Assembly (NCBI GenBank): GCA_947464135.1
Contig: CANHVK010000001.1
Span: forward strand, 1-64,000
Reading direction: 5' to 3'
DNA length: 64,000 bases
Source of the DNA: Flavobacteriia bacterium
Lineage (GTDB): Bacteria > Bacteroidota > Bacteroidia > Flavobacteriales_D > Crocinitomicaceae
Numbering within the stretch: position 1 is the stretch's first letter; each line of letters begins with the position of its first letter. Under the pieces are notes generated by a model. The model worked only from the letters and a program-made list of their open reading frames with translations. It had not been told where the DNA came from and did not search any database. Positions 27,005-36,356 of the stretch are shown piece after piece. The position numbers and the translations under genes were made by a program.

Positions 27005-27695
27005 GCCTTTAACAATCGAAATTTGGAGTGACATAATTTGTCCTTTCTGCTATATTGGAAAACGAAAATTTGAAGAAGCAATCAAACAACTTCCAGCTGA
27101 TTATCAACTTTCTATTTCATGGAAAAGTTTTCAATTGGCACCTGAAATGGTAACAGATACAAGTATTTCAATTGACCAATATTTGGCAAAACATAAAGGT
27201 TTTTCAATTGAAAAGGCGAAAGAAATGAATACTTATGTAACAGAAATGGCTAAAGCAGAAGGATTAACCTTTAATTTTGATAAAGCCATCGTTGCAAATA
27301 CTTTTCTTGCACACCAATTTTTACATTTTGCTAAAACACAAGGAAAACAGAACGAAGCGAAAGAAGTGCTTTTACAAGCCTATTTCACAGATGGCAAAAA
27401 TGTGGATGCAATAAGCACGCTTATCGAAATTGCAAATCAACTAGATTTTAATGTTGAAGAAGTAATTCAAGCACTTAACTCGAATCAATATGCGAATGAA
27501 GTGGAAAATGATATTTTCGAAGCGCAACAAATCGGAGTTCGTGGGGTTCCTTTCTTTGTTGTGAATAGAACCCATGCCATTTCAGGAGCACAACCGGTTG
27601 AAGTATTTTTAGAAACAATAAATCAAGCTATTGAACATCAAACAACTACTACAAAAAGTGAAGGTGCTTCATGTAATGTGGATGGAACGTGCTAA
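26997..27695 (+). CDS. DsbA-family oxidoreductase, FrnE-like
   Basis: A 232-residue protein without a signal peptide. The active site is CPFC in IWSDIICPFCYIGKRKFEEA, and the cis-Pro loop is GVRGVPFFVVN, both typical of the FrnE subfamily. The body is the helical insertion of DsbA folds. A second Cys pair sits at the very C-terminus (ASCNVDGTC), which may serve as a redox relay or metal site. FrnE proteins are cytosolic disulfide isomerases linked to oxidative-stress tolerance in Deinococcus; the substrate here is unknown. It overlaps the MmcQ/YjbR gene. Confidence 0.88.
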   Translation: MSKPLTIEIWSDIICPFCYIGKRKFEEAIKQLPADYQLSISWKSFQLAPEMVTDTSISIDQYLAKHKGFSIEKAKEMNTYVTEMAKAEGLTFNFDKAIVANTFLAHQFLHFAKTQGKQNEAKEVLLQAYFTDGKNVDAISTLIEIANQLDFNVEEVIQALNSNQYANEVENDIFEAQQIGVRGVPFFVVNRTHAISGAQPVEVFLETINQAIEHQTTTTKSEGASCNVDGTC

Positions 27696-27773
27696 TAAAA
27701 CCTAATTTGTAACTTATATCATTTTTGAATTTAAAAATTAAGTGTACTTTCATCAAACAATAATTTCATTTCT

Positions 27774-28442
27774 ATGAAAACACGAATCATTTTTCTTTTA
27801 GTACTTGCAGTCGTTGGTGTATATGTGTCATTTAAAATCAAAACATCTAATGACAGTAAAAAAATATTGCCTGTTTACAATCCTGTAGATATGCGTGAAG
27901 AAATGGTAGATAGTTCCATCCAACGTGTTGGCTATGGTCATACGATTGGAAATTTCTCATTCTTAAACCAAGATGGCAGAACAATTACTAATAAAGATCT
28001 AAAAGGAAAAGTATTTGTTGCCGAGTATTTCTTTACAACATGTGGTACTATTTGTCCACGAATGAACAAACAAATGCAACGTGTTCAGAAAAAATTCGCA
28101 AATAACCCAAATGTAAAAATTTTAAGCTTTACTGTAATGCCTGAAATTGATACAGTAGAACAGATGAAACGCTATGCTACAGGTCATAAAGCTATTTCTG
28201 GACAATGGCACTTTTTGACAGGAGAGAAAAAAGAGTTATACAATTTAGCGCGCAAATCTTTTTTTGTACTAAAACCTTCCGAAGCTGAAAACCTTGGTGA
28301 TGCAGGAAGTGATTTTATCCACACAAATAATTTCGTTTTGGTCGATAAAGGAATGCAAATTCGTGGTTACTACGACGGAACATCAGCGAAAGACGTGTCT
28401 GTTTTATTGGATGATATTAAGTTGTTGTTGGAAGAAAAATAG
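27774..28442 (+). CDS. SCO1/SenC-family copper/thiol protein
   Basis: A 222-residue protein with an N-terminal membrane anchor (ILFLL-type helix, about 4-22). It has a thioredoxin-like domain with the copper-binding CGTICP (CxxxC) in EYFFTTCGTICPRMNKQM and the distal His of FIHTNNFVLVD. These three residues define SCO proteins, which insert copper into the CuA centre of cytochrome oxidase or act as thiol reductases. It faces the periplasm. Heme A synthase is encoded at 48.8 kb, but no oxidase subunits are in this window. Confidence 0.92.
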   Translation: MKTRIIFLLVLAVVGVYVSFKIKTSNDSKKILPVYNPVDMREEMVDSSIQRVGYGHTIGNFSFLNQDGRTITNKDLKGKVFVAEYFFTTCGTICPRMNKQMQRVQKKFANNPNVKILSFTVMPEIDTVEQMKRYATGHKAISGQWHFLTGEKKELYNLARKSFFVLKPSEAENLGDAGSDFIHTNNFVLVDKGMQIRGYYDGTSAKDVSVLLDDIKLLLEEK

Positions 28443-28750
28443 ATTATTCATTATTTTTATTTTCTTGTGTTTTTTTTATCAAGGCTAAATGTTCTTCCAT
28501 CAATTGGAAATATTTTCTTTCCAATGCTTAGCATCGAATATTTGAACATAATAGGCACTTTATTATTCAAAACATTTGATCTACTTTAAAAATAGTTTCT
28601 TTGAAAAATTACTACTAGAATGGTAAATAAAATCTTAATTGACAATTATATTTTAATCAATCTAAAAAATAATTTCATTAAAACTTTGATTGATATTCGT
28701 TTAATAAAAAACAATTAATAAATTTGCCTTCAAAATTTAAAATAAAAAAA
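28443..28750. other. AT-rich intergenic region
   Basis: 308 bp between the SCO1 gene and the next small lipoprotein, without a supported gene. It is very AT-rich. The only features seen are a T-run shortly after the SCO1 stop and an exact -7 promoter box at 28719-28726. Confidence 0.6.
28719..28726 (+). promoter_or_regulatory. Putative -7 box for the small lipoprotein/CPYC pair
   Basis: TAAATTTG, an exact TAnnTTTG match 24 bp before the ATG at 28751. It favours that ATG over a frame extension starting at 28724 inside the box. The -33 region is not clear. Confidence 0.5.
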
Positions 28751-28993
28751 ATGAAAAAAGTATTATTTTTTGGCGTAGTAGCACTTTTAGGATTATCATC
28801 TTGTAAAAAAAATTACACGTGTGAATGTATCCAAACAATTGATTTAATGGGACAAAAAACAAATCAAACTATTACAACACCAATAAAAGACACTAAAGCA
28901 AATGCTACAGACGCATGTAAGGCTTTGTCTCTATCTACAAACACATCTTCTAGCTACGGAGGAACTGTAACGATGAATTGTAATTTAAAATAA
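28751..28993 (+). CDS. Small Cys-rich lipoprotein
   Basis: An 80-residue predicted lipoprotein: signal MKKVLFFGVVALLGLSSC with lipobox Cys18. The mature part has five more cysteines: two in YTCECIQ, one in DACKALS and one near the end in TMNC, besides the short Thr/Asn-rich region between. Small lipoproteins of this CKKxYxCxC type are frequent in Bacteroidota, without assigned function. The stop codon directly abuts the ATG of the next gene (no spacing), so the two are almost certainly translated together. Confidence 0.72.
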   Translation: MKKVLFFGVVALLGLSSCKKNYTCECIQTIDLMGQKTNQTITTPIKDTKANATDACKALSLSTNTSSSYGGTVTMNCNLK

Positions 28994-29554
28994 ATGATTT
29001 TATCTTGGACTTTATCCAAAGCCCTACCCTATATCCTTTGGATATTGGTAGGGCTTTTTCTTTCTTGGTTACTATCAAGAACTAACAAAAAAATACGTTT
29101 AATCCGATTTTTCATTTGGGTAATTCCATTTTCTATTTACTTTGCTATCAACCCTATATATGATGGAGATTTTGCAAATAACTACAGAACGTTAAATACA
29201 TCTATTTTACCTGAAAAAGTAAAAGCTAAATTATTGGTTGTTGCTATACCTGGCTGTCCTTATTGTATGGGAAGTTTAGAAACACTTAAAAAACTAAAAA
29301 CAAGAAACAAAAATCTTGATATTCAATTCTTAGTATGTACTACAGAAAAAAAATCATTAAGTGATTATAAACTTCTAGCGGGAAATAATATTAAAGTTAT
29401 CAACACTTTAAAACCTAACCAATGGGCCACTATTGCTGAAGGTACATTCCCAAGTTTCATTTTAGTAGGAAAAAACACAAGTAAAATTTGGAAAAATGAT
29501 GGATTCGGAGTGAGAGCAAAAGATGAAATTGAATCTATTATTTCATCTAATTGA
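28994..29554 (+). CDS. Membrane-anchored thioredoxin-like protein with CPYC motif
   Basis: A 186-residue protein. Two hydrophobic segments lie near the N-terminus (about 8-27, LPYILWILVGLFLSWLL; about 36-52, FFIWVIPFSIYFAI). A thioredoxin-like domain begins at about residue 75. It has the strand AKLLVVAIPGCPYCMGSLETLKKL with a CPYC active site, and the cis-Pro loop GTFPSFILVGKN. The domain probably faces the periplasm. It resembles DsbE/TlpA-type proteins in outline but is too short and divergent to name. It follows the Cys-rich lipoprotein without a gap, which could be its substrate or partner. Confidence 0.72.
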   Translation: MILSWTLSKALPYILWILVGLFLSWLLSRTNKKIRLIRFFIWVIPFSIYFAINPIYDGDFANNYRTLNTSILPEKVKAKLLVVAIPGCPYCMGSLETLKKLKTRNKNLDIQFLVCTTEKKSLSDYKLLAGNNIKVINTLKPNQWATIAEGTFPSFILVGKNTSKIWKNDGFGVRAKDEIESIISSN

Positions 29555-29736
29555 TTAAAAACAATACAGAAGATATACTATACTTCCCTACCTATTTTAG
29601 AGAAATTTCAATCTCAACCTTTAAAATATGGTGTTTTAAATACTAATCATCTCATCCTTTTATTCTCTGTTTAAACACTTATTAAGTCTTTTTAAAAACC
29701 ATAAAATTGTTTAACAAAATTTCAGGACTAAACAAA

Positions 29737-29762
29737 AAAGGCTGCCTTTTCAGACAGCCTTT
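29737..29762. terminator. Hairpin terminator between converging genes
   Basis: Stem AAAGGCTG / CAGCCTTT with a 10-base loop, A-run before and T-rich after. It can serve the CPYC gene and the minus-strand lipoprotein gene. Confidence 0.7.
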
Positions 29763-29780
29763 AATTCTTTTTAAGGTAAA

Positions 29781-31088
29781 TTATAAATTGTAATTATTTT
29801 CCATTGAATTAAAAAAGTTTTCAAGCTCATTTTCAAGCTTATCAAAACCACTTTCTAAGTAAGTTTCGATATCTATTTTAGAACCATCTTCAAAAACTAT
29901 ACGAATATTAGGATCTTCACCTGTTTCTGTTTTCTCAACATATTTGTTATTTTCCCAAACAGTATATTTATTGGTATAAGGTTTCATATAAATTTCTCCT
30001 TTACCAATTTTAGCGTTTCTATCTGTGTAATAAACAGATGTAGTCCAATGTTTATTAGTTAAAATAGCCCAATCACTATCATTTTTAATGTTATCTGATC
30101 CACCTTTTGAACGAATTTCATCTGTAAATGCTTGTACATTTGCAGAAGTTTCAAGTTTAACATTTAACACTTGAAAATATCCACTCACAGAAGTAATCAC
30201 TTTATTCATATCTTCTGGTTTTTCAACATTTGTTTCTAAATTTTCTAAATTAGACTTTTTGAAATTTCCAGCCATAGAACATCCCATAGCTAATACATTT
30301 TTACCGTTGTGTGTAAATGCAAATTTTGAACTAGCATTTGAAGAAGAAGAATTCATATCAAGAGAGAAATTGAAATTTTCTACTTTAAGAGTTGAAACTA
30401 AAGATGTAGGAATACCTTCTGAATCATATCCTGCTTTGAAATCAAAGGCTAAATAATTTACTTTATCAATATCTAACTTAGCACTAATTTTATATGGCAT
30501 ATTGCCCTTTAATTCATCAGCAGCTACATTACCTGTGTAAGGTGTATAATCAATCGTATACGAAGCATTATTACTTAAATTTTGCTTAGTAGATGGAAAT
30601 TTAAATACCAAAGAATTTCCAGTTACAAAGTCCCATTTTTTAGTGCTTATATTCCAAGTATATGTACCTTTAGCATCGTTAAATAACGTTTCTAGAGTTT
30701 CATCATTCTTAAGAGATTTAGTTTGTTTCATTGCTGAATAAACAACTTCAACATCTCCAGTTTCCTGAAATTTAGTCAATGAATTTAAAATTGTTGTTGG
30801 CATAAAAGTGGTCGCATTCAATTTTTCCATTGGATCATTTTGATCCACCAATTCAGAAAAATGAATGATATTATTAATCACATTCATGTTTTTTGCTTCA
30901 TCCATTTCTTTGATTACATCTAAACCTGTTTGCTGTAGATTAGATTTATTCTGTTCAGGTGTGTAATTAATTACTGGACCTGTACCTGAACCTGTAGTGG
31001 TGGTGGTTGAAGTTTTAGTATCTTTTTTACAAGAATACATAAACGAAGCAACTGTTAAACAAGAGGCAAAATAGATTAGTTTTTTCAT
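29781..31088 (-). CDS. Large predicted lipoprotein of unknown function
   Basis: A 435-residue protein with a lipoprotein signal (YFASCLTVASFMYSC, lipobox Cys20) and a following Thr-rich linker (KTSTTTTTGSGTGP). The mature part begins helical (NLQQTGLDVIKEMDEAKNM), then becomes beta-rich with repeated strand pairs. KFPSTKQNLSNNASYTIDYT and FKAGYDSEGIPTSLVSTLKV are recognisable stretches. It resembles uncharacterised Bacteroidota surface lipoproteins; no named family is supported. A very good promoter (TTG-N20-TAGATTTG) precedes it, divergent from that of the TonB receptor gene. Confidence 0.7.
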   Translation of the reverse strand: MKKLIYFASCLTVASFMYSCKKDTKTSTTTTTGSGTGPVINYTPEQNKSNLQQTGLDVIKEMDEAKNMNVINNIIHFSELVDQNDPMEKLNATTFMPTTILNSLTKFQETGDVEVVYSAMKQTKSLKNDETLETLFNDAKGTYTWNISTKKWDFVTGNSLVFKFPSTKQNLSNNASYTIDYTPYTGNVAADELKGNMPYKISAKLDIDKVNYLAFDFKAGYDSEGIPTSLVSTLKVENFNFSLDMNSSSSNASSKFAFTHNGKNVLAMGCSMAGNFKKSNLENLETNVEKPEDMNKVITSVSGYFQVLNVKLETSANVQAFTDEIRSKGGSDNIKNDSDWAILTNKHWTTSVYYTDRNAKIGKGEIYMKPYTNKYTVWENNKYVEKTETGEDPNIRIVFEDGSKIDIETYLESGFDKLENELENFFNSMENNYNL

Positions 31089-31110
31089 ATAAATTATTTT
31101 AAAATGATGA

Positions 31111-31141
31111 CAAATCTAATCTTTTTCCAACAAAAAATCAA
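31111..31141 (-). promoter_or_regulatory. Promoter of the 29781-31088 lipoprotein gene
   Basis: Minus strand TTG (31141-31139), 20 bp spacer, TAGATTTG (31118-31111): an exact fit to the Bacteroidota -33/-7 promoter, 22 bp before the ATG. Confidence 0.65.
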
Positions 31142-31152
31142 TTATATAAGTA

Positions 31153-31184
31153 TTTATAGGAATCTATTTATCAGTGTACTTTTG
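31153..31184 (+). promoter_or_regulatory. Promoter of the TonB receptor/DUF4249 operon
   Basis: TTTA (31153-31156), 20 bp spacer, TACTTTTG (31177-31184). Transcription would start near 31190, downstream of the first in-frame ATGs, which supports the ATG at 31263 as the receptor start. Confidence 0.55.
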
Positions 31185-31262
31185 CAAATTAAAATTATTC
31201 TTTCAATGTTAGTTTTCTTTAATTTATTAATTTTGAAATTTGTTTTAATAAGAAATCTGATA

Positions 31263-33602
31263 ATGTACTTTAAACTTAATTTTAAAGTTTTATATGTTTA
31301 TATCTCTTTATCAGTACTTTTACTTAGCAATTCATCTTTTAGTCAAATCAGCAAACAATATATTTTAGTTGACAATCAATCTTTAAATACAGTTGAAAGA
31401 TATGATGTGTATGTTGAAGGTAAATTGATAAACAAAGATTCTGTTTTTATTTCGAATTTATTTTTAAAAGATACATTTCCAAAAAAAATAAAAATACATC
31501 CCGAAGGCTATAAAAAGCTATCTTTTAATCAAACAATTAATGATACCATAATTAAAGTCATTAAAATATCTCCAGACCTTAAAGTATTTAAAACAATAAC
31601 CATAAAAAAAAGAAATAATCTAGAATTTGGAAAAATTGATTTGTCCAATGAAGATATCAGTAAAATACCAACTTTCTTAGGTGAAAATGATTTAATTAAA
31701 TCAATACAACTTCTTCCAGGAATTCAATCAGCAGGAGATGGAAATGGCATCTATGTTAGAGGTGGTGGTATGGATCAAAATTTGGTTCTTTACGATGATG
31801 TTCAACTATACAATTTCTCTCATCTCTTTGGTTTTTTATCTGTTTTTAACTCTAAATCTATATCAAAAGTTAGAGTTTACAAAGGAGGTACTCCATCTAA
31901 CTATGGAGGAAGAATTTCATCAGTAATAAGCATTCATAGTCAAAAAGGAGATTATAAAAAATGGACAGGAGAATCTAACCTAGGAATTCTAGCTTCAAGT
32001 TTTATGATAAGTGGACCCACAAAAAAAGACACGTCAAGTATCCTTTTCGCAGTAAGAAGAACGTATGTTGATTTAATAAATAAATCTATATCGAAAAACA
32101 GTGACTATCAAACCGAATACTATTTTTACGATGTGAATCTAAATTATAATTTAAAGATTAACAAAAATAACGATATATGTTTATCTGGCTTATTAACAAA
32201 AGATGACTTCATTTATAATGATAGAAAATCAAATGCTTTTCAAAATAATATGAGTTGGAATAATAAACTTATTTCTATGAATTGGAATTCTTTGATTAAA
32301 GAAAATTTAACATTTCATAGTACTTTAGGTTATGTTGACTATGACTTAAAATTTGGAGCTGGAATCTACAATTATAAGTTAAATCTTTTCTCAAGAATTA
32401 AAGACTTTACATCAAAACAAAAATTTGTATTTAAAAATAAAAATTACACATCACAATTAGGTTTTGAATATAACAACCATAATATTTTACCAAATAATTT
32501 TAATTTGGATGGGGAAAAAGGAACTAAATATCTTAAGAAATCAAATCTATATTCAAATGACTATAATATATTTTTTGATCAAACATTTATAATCTTAGAT
32601 AAACTTCAGATCAATGCAGGACTTAGATATGTATTTTATAATCAAAAAGGACCTTATTCAAAATATTTTTATAATTCAAGTAATCAATTAGATTCGTTAC
32701 TTTATTCACCAAATGAAACTATATTTAGTTATCAAAATCCTGAACCTAGAATTCAAATTGAATATAACTTAAATAATCAGAAAAGAATATATGCTTCTTT
32801 TACAAAAATGTATCAGTATATACATTTAGCACCTGTATCTTCTATTTCATTACCTACAGACACTTGGGTTCCTTCAAGCGCTTTAATAAAACCACAAATT
32901 GCAAATCAATACTCAATAGGTTATGCAGATGAAATCAAAAAATATAATTTAAATTTCACAACAGAGCTTTATTATAAAAAAATGGAAAATCAGATTGAGT
33001 ACAAAGATGGGGCAATGTCGGTATTAAGTATTCAAAATGCATTTGATGAAAATTTTTATTTTGGTTCAGGTGAATCATTTGGTATTGAATTTTTAATAAA
33101 AAAAGAAATCGGTAAATGGGATGGATGGATGGGATACACGCTATCAAAATCAATTAGGAATTTTGATGCTATTTCAGATGGGAAAACATTTTACGCAAAA
33201 AATGATCGAAGACATGATTTATCAACCGTGATAAACTATGAATACAACAAAAGATTAGATTTTTCTCTTGTTTTTGTATTTAAATCTGGTAATGCGATGA
33301 CTATTCCTACATCTCGTTATTTTATACAAGATAATATTGTAAATACTTATGGCGCTAAAAATAGTTATAGAATTCAACCATATAATAGATTAGATATTTC
33401 AGTTAACTACAAATTAAAAAATTTAGGTAGATTCAAAAATGTGGTTAATTTTTCTATTTATAACATCTATGCTAGACAAAATCCTTTTTACATCTATTAT
33501 GAAACAGCAATTAATCTAAAGAAGTTTTTTATTGAAACAAAAGCAAAACAAGTATCCTTATTCACTATACTACCATCGATATCATGGAGATGCGAATTTT
33601 AA
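31263..33602 (+). CDS. TonB-dependent outer-membrane receptor
   Basis: From the ATG at 31263 the product has 779 residues with a clear signal peptide (LYVYISLSVLLLSNSSFSQ). Longer in-frame starts from 31104 precede the promoter. The N-terminus holds a degenerate carboxypeptidase-D-like domain. The plug follows, with IKSIQLLPGIQSAGDGNGIY, VRGGGMDQNLVLYDDVQLYN and VYKGGTPSNYGGRISSVI. The rest is a 22-strand-type barrel with ENDRRHDL-like turns (KNDRRHDLSTVI) late in the protein. It belongs to the receptor group that pairs with DUF4249 lipoproteins. The substrate is unknown. The downstream DUF4249 gene overlaps its end by 13 bp. Confidence 0.88.
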   Translation: MYFKLNFKVLYVYISLSVLLLSNSSFSQISKQYILVDNQSLNTVERYDVYVEGKLINKDSVFISNLFLKDTFPKKIKIHPEGYKKLSFNQTINDTIIKVIKISPDLKVFKTITIKKRNNLEFGKIDLSNEDISKIPTFLGENDLIKSIQLLPGIQSAGDGNGIYVRGGGMDQNLVLYDDVQLYNFSHLFGFLSVFNSKSISKVRVYKGGTPSNYGGRISSVISIHSQKGDYKKWTGESNLGILASSFMISGPTKKDTSSILFAVRRTYVDLINKSISKNSDYQTEYYFYDVNLNYNLKINKNNDICLSGLLTKDDFIYNDRKSNAFQNNMSWNNKLISMNWNSLIKENLTFHSTLGYVDYDLKFGAGIYNYKLNLFSRIKDFTSKQKFVFKNKNYTSQLGFEYNNHNILPNNFNLDGEKGTKYLKKSNLYSNDYNIFFDQTFIILDKLQINAGLRYVFYNQKGPYSKYFYNSSNQLDSLLYSPNETIFSYQNPEPRIQIEYNLNNQKRIYASFTKMYQYIHLAPVSSISLPTDTWVPSSALIKPQIANQYSIGYADEIKKYNLNFTTELYYKKMENQIEYKDGAMSVLSIQNAFDENFYFGSGESFGIEFLIKKEIGKWDGWMGYTLSKSIRNFDAISDGKTFYAKNDRRHDLSTVINYEYNKRLDFSLVFVFKSGNAMTIPTSRYFIQDNIVNTYGAKNSYRIQPYNRLDISVNYKLKNLGRFKNVVNFSIYNIYARQNPFYIYYETAINLKKFFIETKAKQVSLFTILPSISWRCEF

Positions 33603-34441
33603 TTTTATTGTTTTATACTTCCATTTTGGCATTCTCGTGTTCAAAAGAAATTGAAATTAAAGAAGATCAAAAAGGAGATCAACTAGTGGTAGAAGGTTAT
33701 ATCGAAAACGATAAATACGCTAAAGTTTATTTAACCAAATCTACTAACTACTTCACCAAAATAGATACCACTAATTTTATGAAGTTATTAGCAAATACTG
33801 CAAAAGTTACTGTTTACAGTGGTGATCAATTTGAAATTCTAACTTTAGTAAAGGATAAAAAAAAGTTTCCCCTTTTTTATTATGAAGGCTCTGAAATAAA
33901 AGGGGAAATAGGAAAGGAATATCGAATAAAAGTTGAATTAGAAGGAAAAACGTATGAATCAACTACATCAATTACTAAGCCTGTAGAAATAAAATTATTA
34001 ACTTATTTTAGCAAAGCAAACAACGCAAACAACAACTTTTTAAATCTCTCATTTAAAGATCCTGGTGAAGAACAAAACTATTATAAAATTTATACTAAAA
34101 GAATAGGTAAAGATTTAGACTTTAAACCTTGTTATTTATCAACTTTTAATGATTTTGGATTTAATGGTAAAGTTTTTGACTTCGAAATCTTAAGTAGTTA
34201 CTCACCTGTTGTTGATTCAGACAGTGAACGTTTTTTTTTAAAGGGTGATTCTGTCATCGTTAAACTTTGTACAATGGAGAAAAAAAACCACGAATATTGG
34301 AAAAATATAGAAGCACAAATAGCTATTTCAGCAAATCCTTTTGGACTTTCAAATAATAATCCAATTTCACTATTTTCAAATAATGCATTAGGTGTTTGGT
34401 GTGGTATGGGAACAAGTTATGGTATAATTAAAGTTAAGTAA
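33590..34441 (+). CDS. DUF4249-family outer-membrane lipoprotein
   Basis: From the ATG at 33590 the protein has 283 residues with lipoprotein signal MRILILLFYTSILAFSC (Cys17); an ATG two codons earlier is equally possible. The DUF4249 core is visible in QLVVEGYIENDKYAKVYLTKS, the Ig-like AKVTVYSGDQFEIL and KEYRIKVELEGKTYESTTSI. These lipoproteins are coded next to TonB receptors, as here, and probably act as a surface lid or ligand-binding partner in the manner of SusD, though this is inferred. The C-terminus (GVWCGMGTSYGIIKVK) fits the family. Stop and start overlap within the pair. Confidence 0.85.
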   Translation: MRILILLFYTSILAFSCSKEIEIKEDQKGDQLVVEGYIENDKYAKVYLTKSTNYFTKIDTTNFMKLLANTAKVTVYSGDQFEILTLVKDKKKFPLFYYEGSEIKGEIGKEYRIKVELEGKTYESTTSITKPVEIKLLTYFSKANNANNNFLNLSFKDPGEEQNYYKIYTKRIGKDLDFKPCYLSTFNDFGFNGKVFDFEILSSYSPVVDSDSERFFLKGDSVIVKLCTMEKKNHEYWKNIEAQIAISANPFGLSNNNPISLFSNNALGVWCGMGTSYGIIKVK

Positions 34442-34539
34442 TTGTAATTCCTAAGAAAACATTCATTAGTTCCAAAATAATTAACAATTAACCTATCATA
34501 AATTAAAAACTACCAAAGAATTAGCATTCTTTTATCATT

Positions 34540-34547
34540 TATTTTTG
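34540..34547 (+). promoter_or_regulatory. Putative -7 box for the sugar MFS gene
   Basis: TATTTTTG, an exact TAnnTTTG match 16 bp before the ATG. No clear -33 element. Confidence 0.4.
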
Positions 34548-34563
34548 CTCCAAACAAAAATCT

Positions 34564-36261
34564 ATGTCAAAAGAAAAAACCAATTACGGAGCCCTATTTA
34601 CTTTAATATCTGTATTCTTTTTTTGGGGATTTATTGCTGCTGGTAATAGTGTATTTATACCATTTTGTAAACACTATTTTGTATTAGATCAATTTCAAAG
34701 TCAGCTAATTGATTTCGCATTCTATTTTGCTTATTACATTGGAGCATTAGTGCTTTTCATAATTGGTACTGGAAAAGGAAGTGATCCTGTAGCAAAATGG
34801 GGTTATAAAAACAGTATCGTTTATGGGTTACTTTTTTCTGCATTAGGAGCAGGAGCTATGATTATTTCAGTGTACAATAATGTTTTTACAGGAATGTTAT
34901 TTGGTTTATTCATTGTGGCGCTTGGATTTTCACTACAACAAACAGCAGCAAATCCGTTTATGATTTCCCTGGGTGATGAAAGCACAGGTTCGAACCGTAT
35001 CAGTTTAGGAGGAGGTATCAATAGTTTAGGTACAACTATTGGACCATTAGTAGTAGCACTTGCGTTATTTGGTTCAGCAACAGTTTCAGAAGAAGATATT
35101 CAGTCATTGAGTCTTGATAAAGTAATTATCCTTTATATATGTGTAGGATTATTATTTGTTGGTATTGCAGCCCTTTTTGGATTTTCTAAAAAATTACCAT
35201 CTGGAAAAAATGAAGAAAAAATAGAGGGTGCTTCTAAAGCACTTCGTTCTTTATTAATTATTACTGGATTATTAATTATATGTTTTGCGCCTGTATTTAC
35301 AAGTTATAAAAGTGAAAAAGCGATTCAAATTTTAAATAAAGAAGAACAAATCAAGAAACTAGAAAGTTTAGTTTCGAATTCTAACACCATAGCAATTCTT
35401 GAAAACGAAATTATTAAACTAAGAGAACCACTTGAAAAAGAACGTATGATTTGGTTGAGTTTAGGTTTAGCAGTGGTAGTGATTGGATTATTAGTTTCAT
35501 TAAGTCGCTCAAAGAAAAATCCAAATGGATGGGGAGCAATGCAATATCCACAACTTATTTTGGGAATGTTAGCCATTTTTATTTATGTTGGTGTTGAAGT
35601 TGCCGTAGGTAGTAATTTAGGAGAATACCTCAAACACCAAATGAAATTAAATGCTTCTCAAATAGCACCCTATGCAGCTTTGTATTGGGGAAGTTTGATG
35701 ATAGGTCGTTGGGCAAGTGCAATACACGCATTTGAATTGAAAGAAAAATCGAAACATATCCTAACCATATTAGTTCCGTTTGTTGCTTTTGGAGTTGTGT
35801 TAGGTTTAACTGCTCTAGCCGGACACGATGTAAGTAATTTATATGCTTATATAGTTTGTGTTGTGATTCAAATCCTTGGTTTTTATTTTGGCAAAAATAA
35901 ACCTGCACGTACCTTAATGATATTTAGCTTACTAGGGCTTATCGCTACTATCATTGGATTTACAACAAGTGGAATTGTTTCTGTTTATGCACTATTAAGT
36001 ATTGGATTATTTTGTTCTATCATGTGGCCTTGTATTTTTTCGTTAAGCTTAGGAGGACTCGGAAAATACCAAGCACAAGGTTCAGCATTTCTTATTATGA
36101 TGATTTTGGGAGGGGCTATCATTCCACCACTTCAAGGAAAATTAAGCGATATTATTGGTATTCAACCATCATTTATTATAGGAACAATTTGCTTTATATA
36201 TCTGGCTTTCTTTGCATTTATGGTTAAACGTATGCTTAACAAACAAGGAATAATTTTCTAG
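34564..36261 (+). CDS. MFS sugar transporter, FucP/GluP-like
   Basis: A 565-residue inner-membrane protein of the major facilitator superfamily with about 12 helices. The family opening is ALFTLISVFFFWGFIAAGNS, followed by FYFAYYIGALVLFIIG and the FucP-type motif SLQQTAANPFMISLGD. A cytoplasmic/coiled region of about 100 residues (RSLLIITG.. to ..PLEKERM) is inserted between the two six-helix halves and makes it longer than the ~430-residue standard. The family symports fucose, glucose or galactose with H+ or Na+. The exact sugar is not predicted. Confidence 0.88.
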   Translation: MSKEKTNYGALFTLISVFFFWGFIAAGNSVFIPFCKHYFVLDQFQSQLIDFAFYFAYYIGALVLFIIGTGKGSDPVAKWGYKNSIVYGLLFSALGAGAMIISVYNNVFTGMLFGLFIVALGFSLQQTAANPFMISLGDESTGSNRISLGGGINSLGTTIGPLVVALALFGSATVSEEDIQSLSLDKVIILYICVGLLFVGIAALFGFSKKLPSGKNEEKIEGASKALRSLLIITGLLIICFAPVFTSYKSEKAIQILNKEEQIKKLESLVSNSNTIAILENEIIKLREPLEKERMIWLSLGLAVVVIGLLVSLSRSKKNPNGWGAMQYPQLILGMLAIFIYVGVEVAVGSNLGEYLKHQMKLNASQIAPYAALYWGSLMIGRWASAIHAFELKEKSKHILTILVPFVAFGVVLGLTALAGHDVSNLYAYIVCVVIQILGFYFGKNKPARTLMIFSLLGLIATIIGFTTSGIVSVYALLSIGLFCSIMWPCIFSLSLGGLGKYQAQGSAFLIMMILGGAIIPPLQGKLSDIIGIQPSFIIGTICFIYLAFFAFMVKRMLNKQGIIF

Positions 36262-36319
36262 TAATTATTTAAAACAAATCTAAATAAGAACTTATCGTCG
36301 CTTACTTTGTTGTAACTAT

Positions 36320-36327
36320 TAAATTTG
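36320..36327 (+). promoter_or_regulatory. Putative -7 box of the sdh operon
   Basis: TAAATTTG, an exact TAnnTTTG match 29 bp before the sdhC ATG. The -33 region lacks a good TTG at the usual distance. Confidence 0.4.
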
Positions 36328-36356
36328 TTGTCAATTATTAAAAATTTTTAACTAAA

